Origin: Planctomycetota bacterium | GTDB taxonomy: Bacteria > Planctomycetota > Phycisphaerae > SM23-33 > FEN-1343 | DNA: 8,150 nucleotides | Direction of reading: 5' to 3' | Assembly: GCA_013203365.1 (NCBI GenBank) | Contig: JABMQG010000439.1 | Location: 1 to 8,150 of the forward strand | In this document: piece after piece, positions 1 to 6,939 of the stretch | How the letters are laid out: every line of letters begins with the position of its first letter | How positions within the stretch are numbered: position 1 is the first letter of the stretch | The notes under the pieces: model-generated | The model's input: only the letters and a program-made list of their open reading frames with translations | The model's database searches: none | Told to the model about the DNA's origin: nothing | Program-made: the position numbers and the translations under genes

Positions 1-293
1 GCTCTTGATAGTACTGTGCACACATAGTGGAAGAAGCTGTTGGAATGGAGTTCCGCTCGATCTGTACTGAATAGCACGTCTTGCAGTCTTTTTTTCGGGC
101 GTCCCGATTACCTATATTATGATGACGCTCGTGTCGGACATCACCTTTACAGAGATCACTAGCGGCATCGCCTGCTTCGGGCTCCTTGCCAGGGGCGTCC
201 TTGCTCAATCTGAATCGCTACATTAAAACCTAAATTGCTCTGTGCTTCCGGCCGTGTGGCCCGTAGTTGCACGCTAGGGTGTGTTCGGTCTTG
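1..293. other. Left-edge region without a supported gene
   Basis: I see no open reading frame with recognisable protein content here on either strand. The stretch lies downstream of the minus-strand ylbF gene, so it should contain that gene's transcript end. The only stem near it is GGCC-acac-GGCC at about 259-270, which is not followed by a T run on the minus strand and so is not a convincing terminator. A T7 run at 89-95 followed by CGGG-cgt-CCCG has the wrong order for a terminator on either strand. No tRNA or other structured RNA was recognised. Confidence 0.5.
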
Positions 294-617
294 TTACAGT
301 TGTGCCCGCAGGGTCTCGTTGACCTTTCGCATCAGATCCACGTATTCCATCTGGGCTTCGGAGAGCTTCTTGAATGTGGGGGAAACCACCAATTTATTCT
401 GGATGTCGGCCAGCTTATGCTTGTCGGCTACCTCGATGGGTTTGTTGTCACGCTCCAGGGAGGCGATCCGATTGACTTGGGCCTCGTAATCCTGTATCAG
501 CTGGCTCAGTTCGGGTTTGTCGGTTATGGCCTTTTGTGCTTCTTGAAGGGCCTTGGCCTGCGACGATTCACGAATGGCCTTGCCAAGCTGATCGGCAAGG
601 TGGATGATGTTATTCAT
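294..617 (-). CDS. YlbF/YmcA family protein
   Basis: This is a 107-residue, wholly helical, soluble protein of the YlbF/YmcA family. In Bacillus subtilis YlbF, YmcA and YaaT form the Y-complex, which steers RNase Y cleavage of mRNAs and affects competence, biofilm and sporulation. The sequence shows the family pattern: an N-terminal helix (NNIIHLADQLGKAIRES), a central segment rich in Q/E/K with LIQDYEAQV at about residues 40-48, and a conserved C-terminal part (VVSPTFKKLSEAQMEY, about 77-92). The length is close to the usual 110-150 residues, at the short end. I chose the ATG at 617 because GGAG (627-630) lies nine bases upstream; a TTG five codons earlier is in frame but would overlap that site. 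It is divergent from rnr. No YmcA or YaaT partner is visible, so the Y-complex role is inference from family membership. Confidence 0.8.
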   Translation of the reverse strand: MNNIIHLADQLGKAIRESSQAKALQEAQKAITDKPELSQLIQDYEAQVNRIASLERDNKPIEVADKHKLADIQNKLVVSPTFKKLSEAQMEYVDLMRKVNETLRAQL

Positions 618-676
618 GTTTGTAATCTCCAAGTCCGCACGAGCTTTGCTGCTTGTGACAACGCAGGATAATCACT
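618..676. promoter_or_regulatory. Divergent ylbF / rnr start region
   Basis: Only 59 bases separate the two start codons. They carry both ribosome binding sites: GGAG on the minus strand at 627-630 for ylbF, and AGGA on the plus strand at 665-668 for rnr, eight bases before its ATG. Promoters for both genes must lie here or reach into the opposite gene. I could not find a convincing -35/-10 pair. GATAAT at 667-672 resembles a -10 box but is too close to the rnr start and overlaps its ribosome binding site. Confidence 0.4.
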
Positions 677-2896
677 ATGGCCGAACGCTACCTTGAAGCG
701 ATCATAAGACACCTGGCCGGCAAGAACTATCAACCACTGAAAGTCCTCCAGCTCGCCCGACGAATGGGCGTCGCCGACAGTGATTATGACGCATTTCGCG
801 ACGCCGTCAAGCAACTTAAAGACGCCGGGCGTGTGGTGCTGGCGGCGGGCAACGCACTCAGCCTGCCCGATGTGACCGATCGGGTCGTGGGCACGTACCG
901 CGCCAGTTCGAGGGGCTTTGGATTCATCGTGCCCAATACTCCCAACGCCCTCGGCGACCTCTTTGTGCCCGAAGGGCAGTCCCTCGACGCCATCACCGGC
1001 GACGTAGTCGCTGCGCGGGTCATCAAACACGGCAGGCGCGAGGGACGGAAGGCCTACAACGGCAGGATTGTCGAAATCATCGAGCGAGGCAACAGCCGAT
1101 TCGTTGGCGAGCTGGACCGAGCCGACCGACCCGAGCCGCTGTGGTTCGCCTTGCCTCAGGGCAGGACGCTCGCCGACCCGATTGTAATCGAGGACGTGGG
1201 CCCGGCCGCCAAGGTTGGCCAGAAGGTGGTCGTCGAGATCGTTCGCTACCCCGTCGGGACAGAGTTGGCTCGTGGCGTTATCGTCGAGACGCTGGGCCAG
1301 GCCGGACCGATCGACGTGGAAACGCAGGCCATCATTCGCGAGCACGGTCTGCCGGATGAGTTCAGCGAGGCCGTCTCAGCCGACGCGCGGACTGCCGCGA
1401 CAGCGTTTGAAGGCGAAACCGATGGGGATGATCGTGAGGACTTCACCGCCTTGACTGTGGTCACCATCGACCCCACGGATGCTCGCGACTATGACGACGC
1501 CATAAGCATCACGGCCGGCAAAGGCGGCGACTTCACACTCGGCGTGCATATCGCCGACGTGTCGGCGTTTGTTCGCCAGGGATCGGCCCTTGACGGCGAG
1601 GCCCAACTGCGGGGCAACAGCGTCTACTTTCCGCGAAGGGTCGTGCCGATGATCCCGGAGGTACTATCCAACAGCGTGTGCAGCCTCCAGCAGGGCCAAC
1701 TGCGGTACGTCAAGACGGTCATGATAGACTACGACGCCGACGGCTGCGTTCTGCGCAGTAAGTTCGCCAACGCAAAGATCCGCTCGGCCAAAAGACTGAC
1801 TTACGAGCAGGCACAGGACATCCTCGACGGCAAGATCGACGGCTACGACGCCGACGTCGTCCGCCTCGTGCGTGCCATGCAGACTTTGGCTCGGCGGATA
1901 CAGGCTCGTCGGCGAAAAGCCGGTATGCTCAGCCTGGACCTGCCGGAGGTAAAGCTGGTGCTCGACGACGACGGCGGGGTGATAGATGCCGTCCAAGCCG
2001 ACAATAGCTACACGCACACGATAATCGAGATGTTCATGGTGGAGGCGAACGAAGCCGCCGCCAGGCTGCTCAACAGGCTGGGCGTGCCCTTCCTTCGCCG
2101 GATACATAACGACCGCGGCCCAGAGACCGGCGGGCACCTGGCTGAGTTCATACGCGCGTGTGGGTATAAGATTCCAAAGAACATCGGCCGCTTCGACATG
2201 CAGGCCCTCATCGAGCGCGTTCGTGGTCGGCCGGAAAGCTACGCGGTCAACATGGCTCTGCTGAAGACGCTGGAACAGGCGGAGTATTCGACTATGCACG
2301 TGGGGCATTTCGCCCTGGCCAGCGACTGCTACTGCCACTTCACCAGCCCGATCCGCCGGTATCCGGACCTGACGGTGCATCGTATGATCGACGATCATCT
2401 TCGCGGCCGACTGAAGGAGAATGCACAACCTGATGCCGCTGAGATGACTGCGTTGGGCAAACATTGCAGCTTCACCGAACGACGTGCCCAGGAGGCAGAA
2501 CGGGAATTGCGTTCGCTGTTGGTGCTGCAAATGCTGGCCGGGCATGTCGGCGAACTGTTTGATGGGGTGGTGACCGGCATTACGAACTTCGGCGTTTTCG
2601 TGCAGTCTGTAAAGTACCTGGTGGATGGGCTGATCAAGCTTGAGGACTTGGGCGACGACTGGTGGGAGCCGAACCCCAAGGCCGGCACGGTCCTGGCCCA
2701 GCGCAGCGGCAAGGTGATCCGCATGGGCGACTTAGTGACTGCCCGCATAACAAACGTGGACCTGGCCCGCCGTCAACTCAACCTGGTCCTGGAGGCTCGC
2801 CCAGGCTCAGGCGACAAATCCGCGACGAAAACCGACAAGAAGTCGCCAAAGAAAGGCAAACGCCGGCCGAAGAAAAAAGCCGGGAAAGGCTCCTGA
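677..2896 (+). CDS. rnr: Ribonuclease R (3'-5' exoribonuclease)
   Basis: RNase R is a soluble, Mg2+-dependent hydrolytic exoribonuclease that degrades structured RNA from the 3' end. In known bacteria it serves mRNA and rRNA quality control and tmRNA-tagged transcript decay. Its 739 residues show the full RNase R order: a winged-helix start (about 1-65), two cold-shock OB domains (about 72-135 and 137-205, with SSRGFGFIVP at 77-86), the RNB catalytic domain (about 253-577), an S1 domain (about 624-706) and a lysine-rich tail (713-739). The metal-binding signature TIDPTDARDYDDAI (263-276) keeps the aspartates expected for catalysis (D265, D271, D273, D274). HFTSPIRRYPDLTVHR (554-569) is the classic RNB signature. 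It is slightly shorter than E. coli RNase R (813). The start is supported by AGGA eight bases upstream. The winged-helix region and basic tail favour RNase R over RNase II. Confidence 0.97.
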   Translation: MAERYLEAIIRHLAGKNYQPLKVLQLARRMGVADSDYDAFRDAVKQLKDAGRVVLAAGNALSLPDVTDRVVGTYRASSRGFGFIVPNTPNALGDLFVPEGQSLDAITGDVVAARVIKHGRREGRKAYNGRIVEIIERGNSRFVGELDRADRPEPLWFALPQGRTLADPIVIEDVGPAAKVGQKVVVEIVRYPVGTELARGVIVETLGQAGPIDVETQAIIREHGLPDEFSEAVSADARTAATAFEGETDGDDREDFTALTVVTIDPTDARDYDDAISITAGKGGDFTLGVHIADVSAFVRQGSALDGEAQLRGNSVYFPRRVVPMIPEVLSNSVCSLQQGQLRYVKTVMIDYDADGCVLRSKFANAKIRSAKRLTYEQAQDILDGKIDGYDADVVRLVRAMQTLARRIQARRRKAGMLSLDLPEVKLVLDDDGGVIDAVQADNSYTHTIIEMFMVEANEAAARLLNRLGVPFLRRIHNDRGPETGGHLAEFIRACGYKIPKNIGRFDMQALIERVRGRPESYAVNMALLKTLEQAEYSTMHVGHFALASDCYCHFTSPIRRYPDLTVHRMIDDHLRGRLKENAQPDAAEMTALGKHCSFTERRAQEAERELRSLLVLQMLAGHVGELFDGVVTGITNFGVFVQSVKYLVDGLIKLEDLGDDWWEPNPKAGTVLAQRSGKVIRMGDLVTARITNVDLARRQLNLVLEARPGSGDKSATKTDKKSPKKGKRRPKKKAGKGS

Positions 2897-2920
2897 CACC
2901 TATTCCGGCACCTATTTCGG
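2897..2920. repeat. Tandem 12-base repeat after rnr stop
   Basis: Two copies of a 12-base unit, CACCTATTCCGG and CACCTATTTCGG, stand head to tail with a single mismatch, starting at the first base after the rnr stop codon. The unit is reminiscent of short intergenic repeats of the REP type, but that resemblance is from memory and no inverted partner copy or transposase is visible in the window. It could also be a chance duplication. Confidence 0.55.
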
Positions 2921-3384
2921 TCATAGCACAACTCCCTGTACGATAAGGAGTTAAGAAACGCGACCTATTTCTCTTCATCGTCGCGCAACGTTCCGCGCCA
3001 GTCAAATCACCTCTCGTGAAGTGCTCGAGAAAAAACACATCATGGCCATACCGCATTGGCGACCACATTCTTCGCCGACGGGCATCGCTTACCATGGAAT
3101 TGAAGGACGATATTGTAAACGTACTGGATCTTTCGCCAGTTCTTCGGCTGCTGAACTGACGGATCGAGTTGCGTTTCAGGGATTTGACCAGTGGAGGGAG
3201 AACAGTGATCAGGAACCAATCCTGTCCGGCACTTGGATTGCGCCATGTCGCAGATGGGGATGCAAAGACCGACCTCGTGGGCCTGTAAAGAAAGGGGGGG
3301 GCAGGGACTTTTCTTGACTTGTCATACCCGTGTCCGCAGTGCGCTGCCGAGGGACGAAAAGCACAAGGCCCGACAGGCAATCCG
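2897..3384. other. Convergent intergenic region, no supported gene
   Basis: This 488-base stretch lies between the ends of rnr and the minus-strand GH172 gene. Open frames of up to 98 codons on the plus strand (3021-3317) and 68 codons on the minus strand (3040-3246) exist, but neither translation resembles a known family and neither has a persuasive ribosome binding site, so I do not call them. Two weak stems follow rnr: AACTCC (2930-2935) with GGAGTT (2947-2952), and CGCGAC (2959-2964) with GTCGCG (2980-2985). Neither is followed by a T run, so any termination would not be of the classic intrinsic kind. A run of eight G lies at 3294-3301. The region could hold gene remnants or an untranslated RNA; I cannot tell. 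Confidence 0.5.
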
Positions 3385-4493
3385 TCAGCTTACTTCCAGG
3401 TAATCGCGGCTGGGCAAGGCCGGGAACGGGGCGTGCGGCTCGGCCTGGTACCAGTAGGCCACCGAGGCAATGTCGTCCTGGAGGGGAAGGTATCTGCCCT
3501 CGCTTCGCCAGCCGATGGCCTGTATCGTGACCTTGATGTCCTTCTGGAAGCGGATCGGATCGAGAATGTGGAAGCGGTATAGGCTGTGCCGATTGCCCTG
3601 CCGGCCCATGGCCCGGCCGGGCTGGGCGATGGTCGTCAAGTCCTGGTAGCCCATGAAAGGCGCCGAGAAGTTTGCTTGGAAGCACCAAGCCCCGCCGAAG
3701 TAATCCTCAGTGCCCGTGCCGCAGATGGTGGGGAACTCCCCGTCGGCGTCGAGGAAGGCCTTGAATTCGCCTCCCCCCACCAGCCGTCGGAGTTCTGCTG
3801 CCAGGCCATATAGGTACCCACGTAGTGCCCGTGGCCTTTCACGCCGTCCAGTATCACATAGTCCTGCTTATAGGGCAGTGGATTAGTGCGGCGGAACTGG
3901 GCGTGGAAGCAGGCCTCGCCTTCGCCGAGTTCCCCTAGGGCGTAATTGATGGCGTAGAAGAAACCACCCTGGTCCTCCGGCGAGCGATTCTCCACGGTGA
4001 TCCTCGCGTGCTTTCGGAACGGCATGGGCAAGTAGCAGTTGAGCGCGCCGGATGGATTGACGTTGATGGGGATCGCAAGGATATTGGCCGGCATCTTCCA
4101 CCCGTTGCAGAAGAAGTCGCCCACAGGTACTTCCACGCTGGGGGCAGTCTCGCCGTCCCAATACGCCCGCAGGATCAGGTCGCGGAATCGCTTGCTTTCC
4201 ACCGTCATCCAGATGTGCTGAATAGTGCCCGGGCCATCGACGTCCATGATGGTAGTAGTGGACTCCTGCGGCAGCGAGATACAGGGGCGGACCTTCCACT
4301 TTTGTCCCAGTTCGCGGGCGCCGCTGTTGTTCGGGCCGTCCCACAATTGAGCGATCTTGGCCACTTCGCTCTGTGGCGTATCGCTGACCTCCGCCATACC
4401 GCCTTTGCCCTTTTCGCCGTAGACGTTTTCGGCGGTGATCGAGCGGGTCTGTGCGTTGGAAAGATGGGTGATGCCGAATAGGCCGTTGAACAT
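3385..4493 (-). pseudogene. DUF2961/GH172 family glycoside hydrolase, frameshifted
   Basis: Two overlapping minus-strand frames together make one DUF2961 protein of about 369 residues, a normal length for the family. The first frame begins MFNGLFGITHLSNAQTRSIT and runs through GHGHYVGTYMAWQQNSDGWW; the second continues GEFKAFLDADGEFPTICGTG and TEDYFGGAW to the TGA at 3385-3387. The break is at about 3766-3776, where the minus strand reads TGGTGGGGGGAGGCGAATTC. Adding one G (GAGGGC) restores the family's WWGEGE. DUF2961 includes the GH172 enzymes, which act on fructofuranosides or arabinofuranosides through two glutamates; the GE-GEF and GTGTED segments are where I would place them. Without correction the first frame ends in unrelated residues at 3636 and loses the TED motif. 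I chose the ATG at 4493 because AAGGAG (4499-4504) precedes it by five bases and a promoter lies upstream; no signal peptide follows, so the product looks cytoplasmic. Real mutation and sequence error are both possible. Confidence 0.85.
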
Positions 4494-4514
4494 GGTTGCT
4501 CCTTGTTCTGTTTG

Positions 4515-4525
4515 CCGTCGGACGG
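4515..4525. promoter_or_regulatory. 11-base palindrome in GH172 leader
   Basis: CCGTCGGACGG is a perfect inverted repeat around one central base. It lies in the presumed untranslated leader of the GH172 gene, between its promoter and ribosome binding site. On the plus strand it is followed by TTTTTTCTTTT, which looks like a small terminator, but the usable stem is only four pairs and no plus-strand gene leads into it. An operator for a sugar-responsive repressor is a possible reading; there is no direct support. Confidence 0.3.
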
Positions 4526-4572
4526 TTTTTTCTTTTGTTATTGAACTTTGAGTAGCTGATGCAGCGAATGTC

Positions 4573-4581
4573 ATTATACCA
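4573..4581 (-). promoter_or_regulatory. Extended -10 promoter for the GH172 gene
   Basis: The minus strand reads TGGTATAAT, an exact extended -10 element (TGn plus the consensus TATAAT). Transcription would begin near 4566 and give a leader of about 73 bases before the ATG at 4493. A TTGCCC hexamer lies upstream but at 21 bases spacing, too far for a good -35; extended -10 promoters often do without one. The position argues against the longer upstream start of the same frame at 4634. Confidence 0.6.
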
Positions 4582-4718
4582 AATAACAAAAAGCCTTCCG
4601 GGCAAGTATAGTACCTTGAGGGATAGCTATTCACGCCGGCTGGGTAAGAAACAGGCGGCCCTGAAGATAGGGGAAGTTTTTGAACGCATGCATGTGCCGA
4701 CCACTTCGATGATGAAGC

Positions 4719-5627
4719 TCAGGACACTGAAATTGCCGTAGAGATGCCCGGATTCGGATGGTCCACTGCATGTTGTGAAAGTTGTGAAAGAAGGTCTTCG
4801 GCGTTGACAGTCTCCGCGAGGGCCTTGATACATTCGGCGTCGTAGCCAATCTCGGCACATCGGAGCAGTTCTGAGACGGCCTGACGGCAGGAGAGCGCCC
4901 CGCGGTGCGGGCGGTCGTGGGTCATGGCTTCGTAGGAATCGGCGACAGCGAGGATCATCGCCTCAATCGGAATCTCCCGGCCCTTCAGACCGTCGGGATA
5001 ACCCGTGCCGTTGAGGCGCTCGTGGTGGTGGCGAATGGCGTCAAGGACCGGTGCTAGAAATGTCAACGGCTTGAGGATGTCCTGGCCGACTTGGCAGTGC
5101 CGTTTGACCGCGCCAAATTCGGGCCCGTTCAGGCCGGTTGGCTTGAGAAGCACGGATTCCGGAACTGACAGCAGGCCGATGTCGTGCACTCGGGCTATCA
5201 TGCCGAGCAGCTCGGATCGCCGGCCGTCCAGCCCAAGCCGCCCGGCCATCTGCGTTACGAGTTCTGAGATCCGCTCGCTTCTACCGGCGAAAAAGCGGTT
5301 TCGGTCCTCCATGGCTTTGGCCACTTCACACAGCACTTGGAAATAATGCCGTTCCGCCTCAGCCGCGGTCTCGGCATGATACTCGGCCCGGCTGTGGATG
5401 GCTCGAGCGTAGCCGTATACGCGCCACGCGAGCAGTCCGACAATTATCGCCAGCACAGCCGCCGCCGACATTGCCGGGCCGGAATGCAGTGGAATCAGGA
5501 GCAAGCACACGCCAGCGCTTAATACTGCACACAGCAGCACCAACGGTCGAGCAACATCGCGGATATGAACGTTGAAGGCGGTTTTCAACCTATTGCCGCT
5601 CCTCACTCGCAAGCCATTCAAGAACAC
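4719..5627 (-). CDS. Membrane-anchored HD-GYP domain protein, altered active site
   Basis: HD-GYP proteins hydrolyse cyclic di-GMP using a two- or three-metal centre. This 302-residue protein has two hydrophobic helices (about 28-47 and 52-72) forming an N-terminal membrane hairpin, a short probable coiled linker (about 73-100) and a cytoplasmic HD-GYP domain (about 101-275). Clear signatures are H148-D149, H177, H201-H202-E203, the GTGYPDGLKG segment (207-216, GYP at 209-211) and the VADSYEAMT segment with D230. Two family residues are missing: the early histidine of the usual GHSxRV motif is R116 (GRSERIS), and the lysine of HDxGK is L152 (HDIGLL). It may thus be weakly active, inactive or a sensor. 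The frame opens with GTG at 5627 (AGGG upstream); TTG at 5588, ten bases after GAGGAG, is an alternative that keeps both membrane helices. The first helix pair has no recognisable sensor domain. Confidence 0.85.
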   Translation of the reverse strand: MFLNGLRVRSGNRLKTAFNVHIRDVARPLVLLCAVLSAGVCLLLIPLHSGPAMSAAAVLAIIVGLLAWRVYGYARAIHSRAEYHAETAAEAERHYFQVLCEVAKAMEDRNRFFAGRSERISELVTQMAGRLGLDGRRSELLGMIARVHDIGLLSVPESVLLKPTGLNGPEFGAVKRHCQVGQDILKPLTFLAPVLDAIRHHHERLNGTGYPDGLKGREIPIEAMILAVADSYEAMTHDRPHRGALSCRQAVSELLRCAEIGYDAECIKALAETVNAEDLLSQLSQHAVDHPNPGISTAISVS

Positions 5628-5645
5628 TTATTCCCTAGTGCTTGG

Positions 5646-5676
5646 ACTATACAATTCCCCGCACAGCCGCACAGCC
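5646..5676 (-). promoter_or_regulatory. Possible HD-GYP promoter with tandem 8-base repeat
   Basis: On the minus strand TATAGT (5651-5646), one base off the -10 consensus, lies about 20 bases before the GTG start of the HD-GYP gene. The -35 position holds no match to consensus. Instead an exact tandem repeat, GCACAGCC twice on the plus strand (5661-5668 and 5669-5676), covers that position, as an activator site might. The promoter reading is inference; the repeat is directly visible. Confidence 0.35.
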
Positions 5677-5800
5677 GGCTTCAACAAACCAGGTGACACT
5701 TCCCAATACTGACTTCGGCCTGGATGGCATGTAGGGTCTGTAGCGATAATCAAGCCCCCACAGATGCCTCTGGACGTTAGGGATTCCTAGCAGCCTCATC

Positions 5801-6874
5801 TCACGTCAGTCGGGAGACGAGATTGGCCAGCACGATCCGGTTGTCGCAGCAAATGTAGCGAACCTGACCGCCCATGCGGTAGAAGCTCTTACAGAACCGC
5901 AGGTAATAGCTCGGATGGCCCTTCGGCGGCTCGCCGGCAGACCAGTCCCAGCCACCACCGTCTTGGATGTCAACCACGGCTATGAGATGATCGTGTACGA
6001 ACGGCCGACCTTCCTGCACAAGCAGGTTGTTAGCCAGGCTGAAGGCCTTCTCGAACACCTGCGGGCTCATGATCGCCGAGCCCACCGAAAGGTATACGCC
6101 CCCGGTAAGGTTCAGCACACTGTTGGCGAAGATTCGCCCGTCGGTGCCGGCGGCCCGCCCGATCGCGCCGCCGCAGAACATCGGATGGTTGACGTAAATA
6201 TCGTACCCGATTCCAGGATGAACGGTGAACGGCACGCCGTGGCGGTAGGCGCATGCGCATACGGAGTACTTTTTGAATGGGTGGGCCACCTTCACCGCCC
6301 CGCCGTCCAGACCGAAGCCGTTCATCGTCGCCAACAGGTCCGCGCGTGCCGCCGTCAGAGAATGGCCCGGCTGCGCGGCGATCTGATCGGCCAAGACATC
6401 TCGCATCGGCAAAACCACGCCGTCCTCAGCTATGAATCGACCTATGGCCTCGCCGAAACCAAGCCCCTCCGCCGCGCCGGCGATCACCGCCAAGTTGATC
6501 GCCCGGCCAGTCTCATCCCACGAGCCGAACCTACCTGTCGGGGCATTCTCCCGAACCGACTCGCTGGAGGCGCCCTGAAAGGCGAACTCCCAATCGTGTA
6601 TCACACCGGCGCCTTGCGTGGCGACATGGGTGATCGCACCGGCCTCGATCAGTGCGTTCACCAGCGGCGAAGCCCCGTTCTTTATCAGGTGTGCCCCATA
6701 GACAAGCATCACCGCCGACCCGCGCCGGCGGGCCTGGCCAATCCGATCCGCCAAGGCATCTATCTCCCCTGCCGCATCACCGGCGCTGGGCGGGGACGAA
6801 GAAGGGACCATGGCAACTGCTTCTATGTCGATTAGACTCACTCGCTCCGAAAGCGGCAGTGTCTTGATCTTCAT
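5801..6874 (-). CDS. Deoxyhypusine synthase-like protein of unknown function
   Basis: This 357-residue soluble protein has no function I can name. Its core resembles the NAD-binding fold of deoxyhypusine synthase: GAHLIKNG (60-67), ATQGAGVIHDWEFA (85-98) at the site of the synthase's glycine-rich TTAGG segment, YSVCACAYRHGVPFTVHPGI (203-222) like its YxxxVWAYxxxIPV strand, and VYLSVGSAIMSPQVFEK (260-276). The C-terminal part with the synthase's catalytic lysine is not recognisable, so hypusine formation is unlikely; bacteria also lack eIF5A. Several cysteines and histidines cluster at 206-234 (C206, C208, H212, H219, H230, C234). The gene starts 65 bases after gmhA on the same strand, probably co-transcribed, which suggests sugar-phosphate or envelope sugar metabolism. 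The ATG at 6874 gives a natural MKIKTLPLSERV start, but its ribosome binding site is poor; a TTG nine codons earlier has GGGAG upstream. Confidence 0.75.
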   Translation of the reverse strand: MKIKTLPLSERVSLIDIEAVAMVPSSSPPSAGDAAGEIDALADRIGQARRRGSAVMLVYGAHLIKNGASPLVNALIEAGAITHVATQGAGVIHDWEFAFQGASSESVRENAPTGRFGSWDETGRAINLAVIAGAAEGLGFGEAIGRFIAEDGVVLPMRDVLADQIAAQPGHSLTAARADLLATMNGFGLDGGAVKVAHPFKKYSVCACAYRHGVPFTVHPGIGYDIYVNHPMFCGGAIGRAAGTDGRIFANSVLNLTGGVYLSVGSAIMSPQVFEKAFSLANNLLVQEGRPFVHDHLIAVVDIQDGGGWDWSAGEPPKGHPSYYLRFCKSFYRMGGQVRYICCDNRIVLANLVSRLT

Positions 6875-6939
6875 AGGGTCTATCTGCTCACGCGGCAAGT
6901 TCGTTGTCTCCCAGGTGAGGCCGGTGGTCCACGCCCCGG

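Noticed and set aside
89..106. T7 run next to a CGGG-CCCG stem as a terminator
   Set aside because: On the plus strand the T run precedes the stem, and on the minus strand the stem is followed by A residues; neither fits an intrinsic terminator.
646..672. TTGCTG and GATAAT as an rnr promoter
   Set aside because: The spacing is about 15 bases and the start would fall on or after the rnr ATG, overlapping the ribosome binding site.
614..1345. 243-codon open frame on the minus strand inside rnr
   Set aside because: It lies wholly antisense to the well-supported RNase R frame, resembles no known protein, and is explained by the codon bias of the opposite strand.
1664..2545. 293-codon open frame on the minus strand inside rnr
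   Set aside because: Antisense to the RNB catalytic domain, with no recognisable family features and no ribosome binding site I could support.
3021..3317. 98-codon plus-strand frame in the gap after rnr
   Set aside because: No family resemblance and no good ribosome binding site, and an equally anonymous minus-strand frame overlaps it.
4515..4536. Plus-strand terminator (CCGTCGGACGG plus T-rich tail)
   Set aside because: No plus-strand gene leads into it and the usable stem is only about four base pairs; listed instead as a possible operator.
4494..4634. Longer N-terminus for the GH172 protein starting at 4634
   Set aside because: The extended -10 promoter at 4573-4581 lies inside it, a strong AAGGAG precedes the ATG at 4493, and family members begin with the MFNGLFGI-like segment.
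5915..6835. 306-codon open frame on the plus strand
   Set aside because: Antisense to the DHS-like gene; its translation is rich in arginine and alanine without motifs, typical of a shadow frame in GC-rich DNA.
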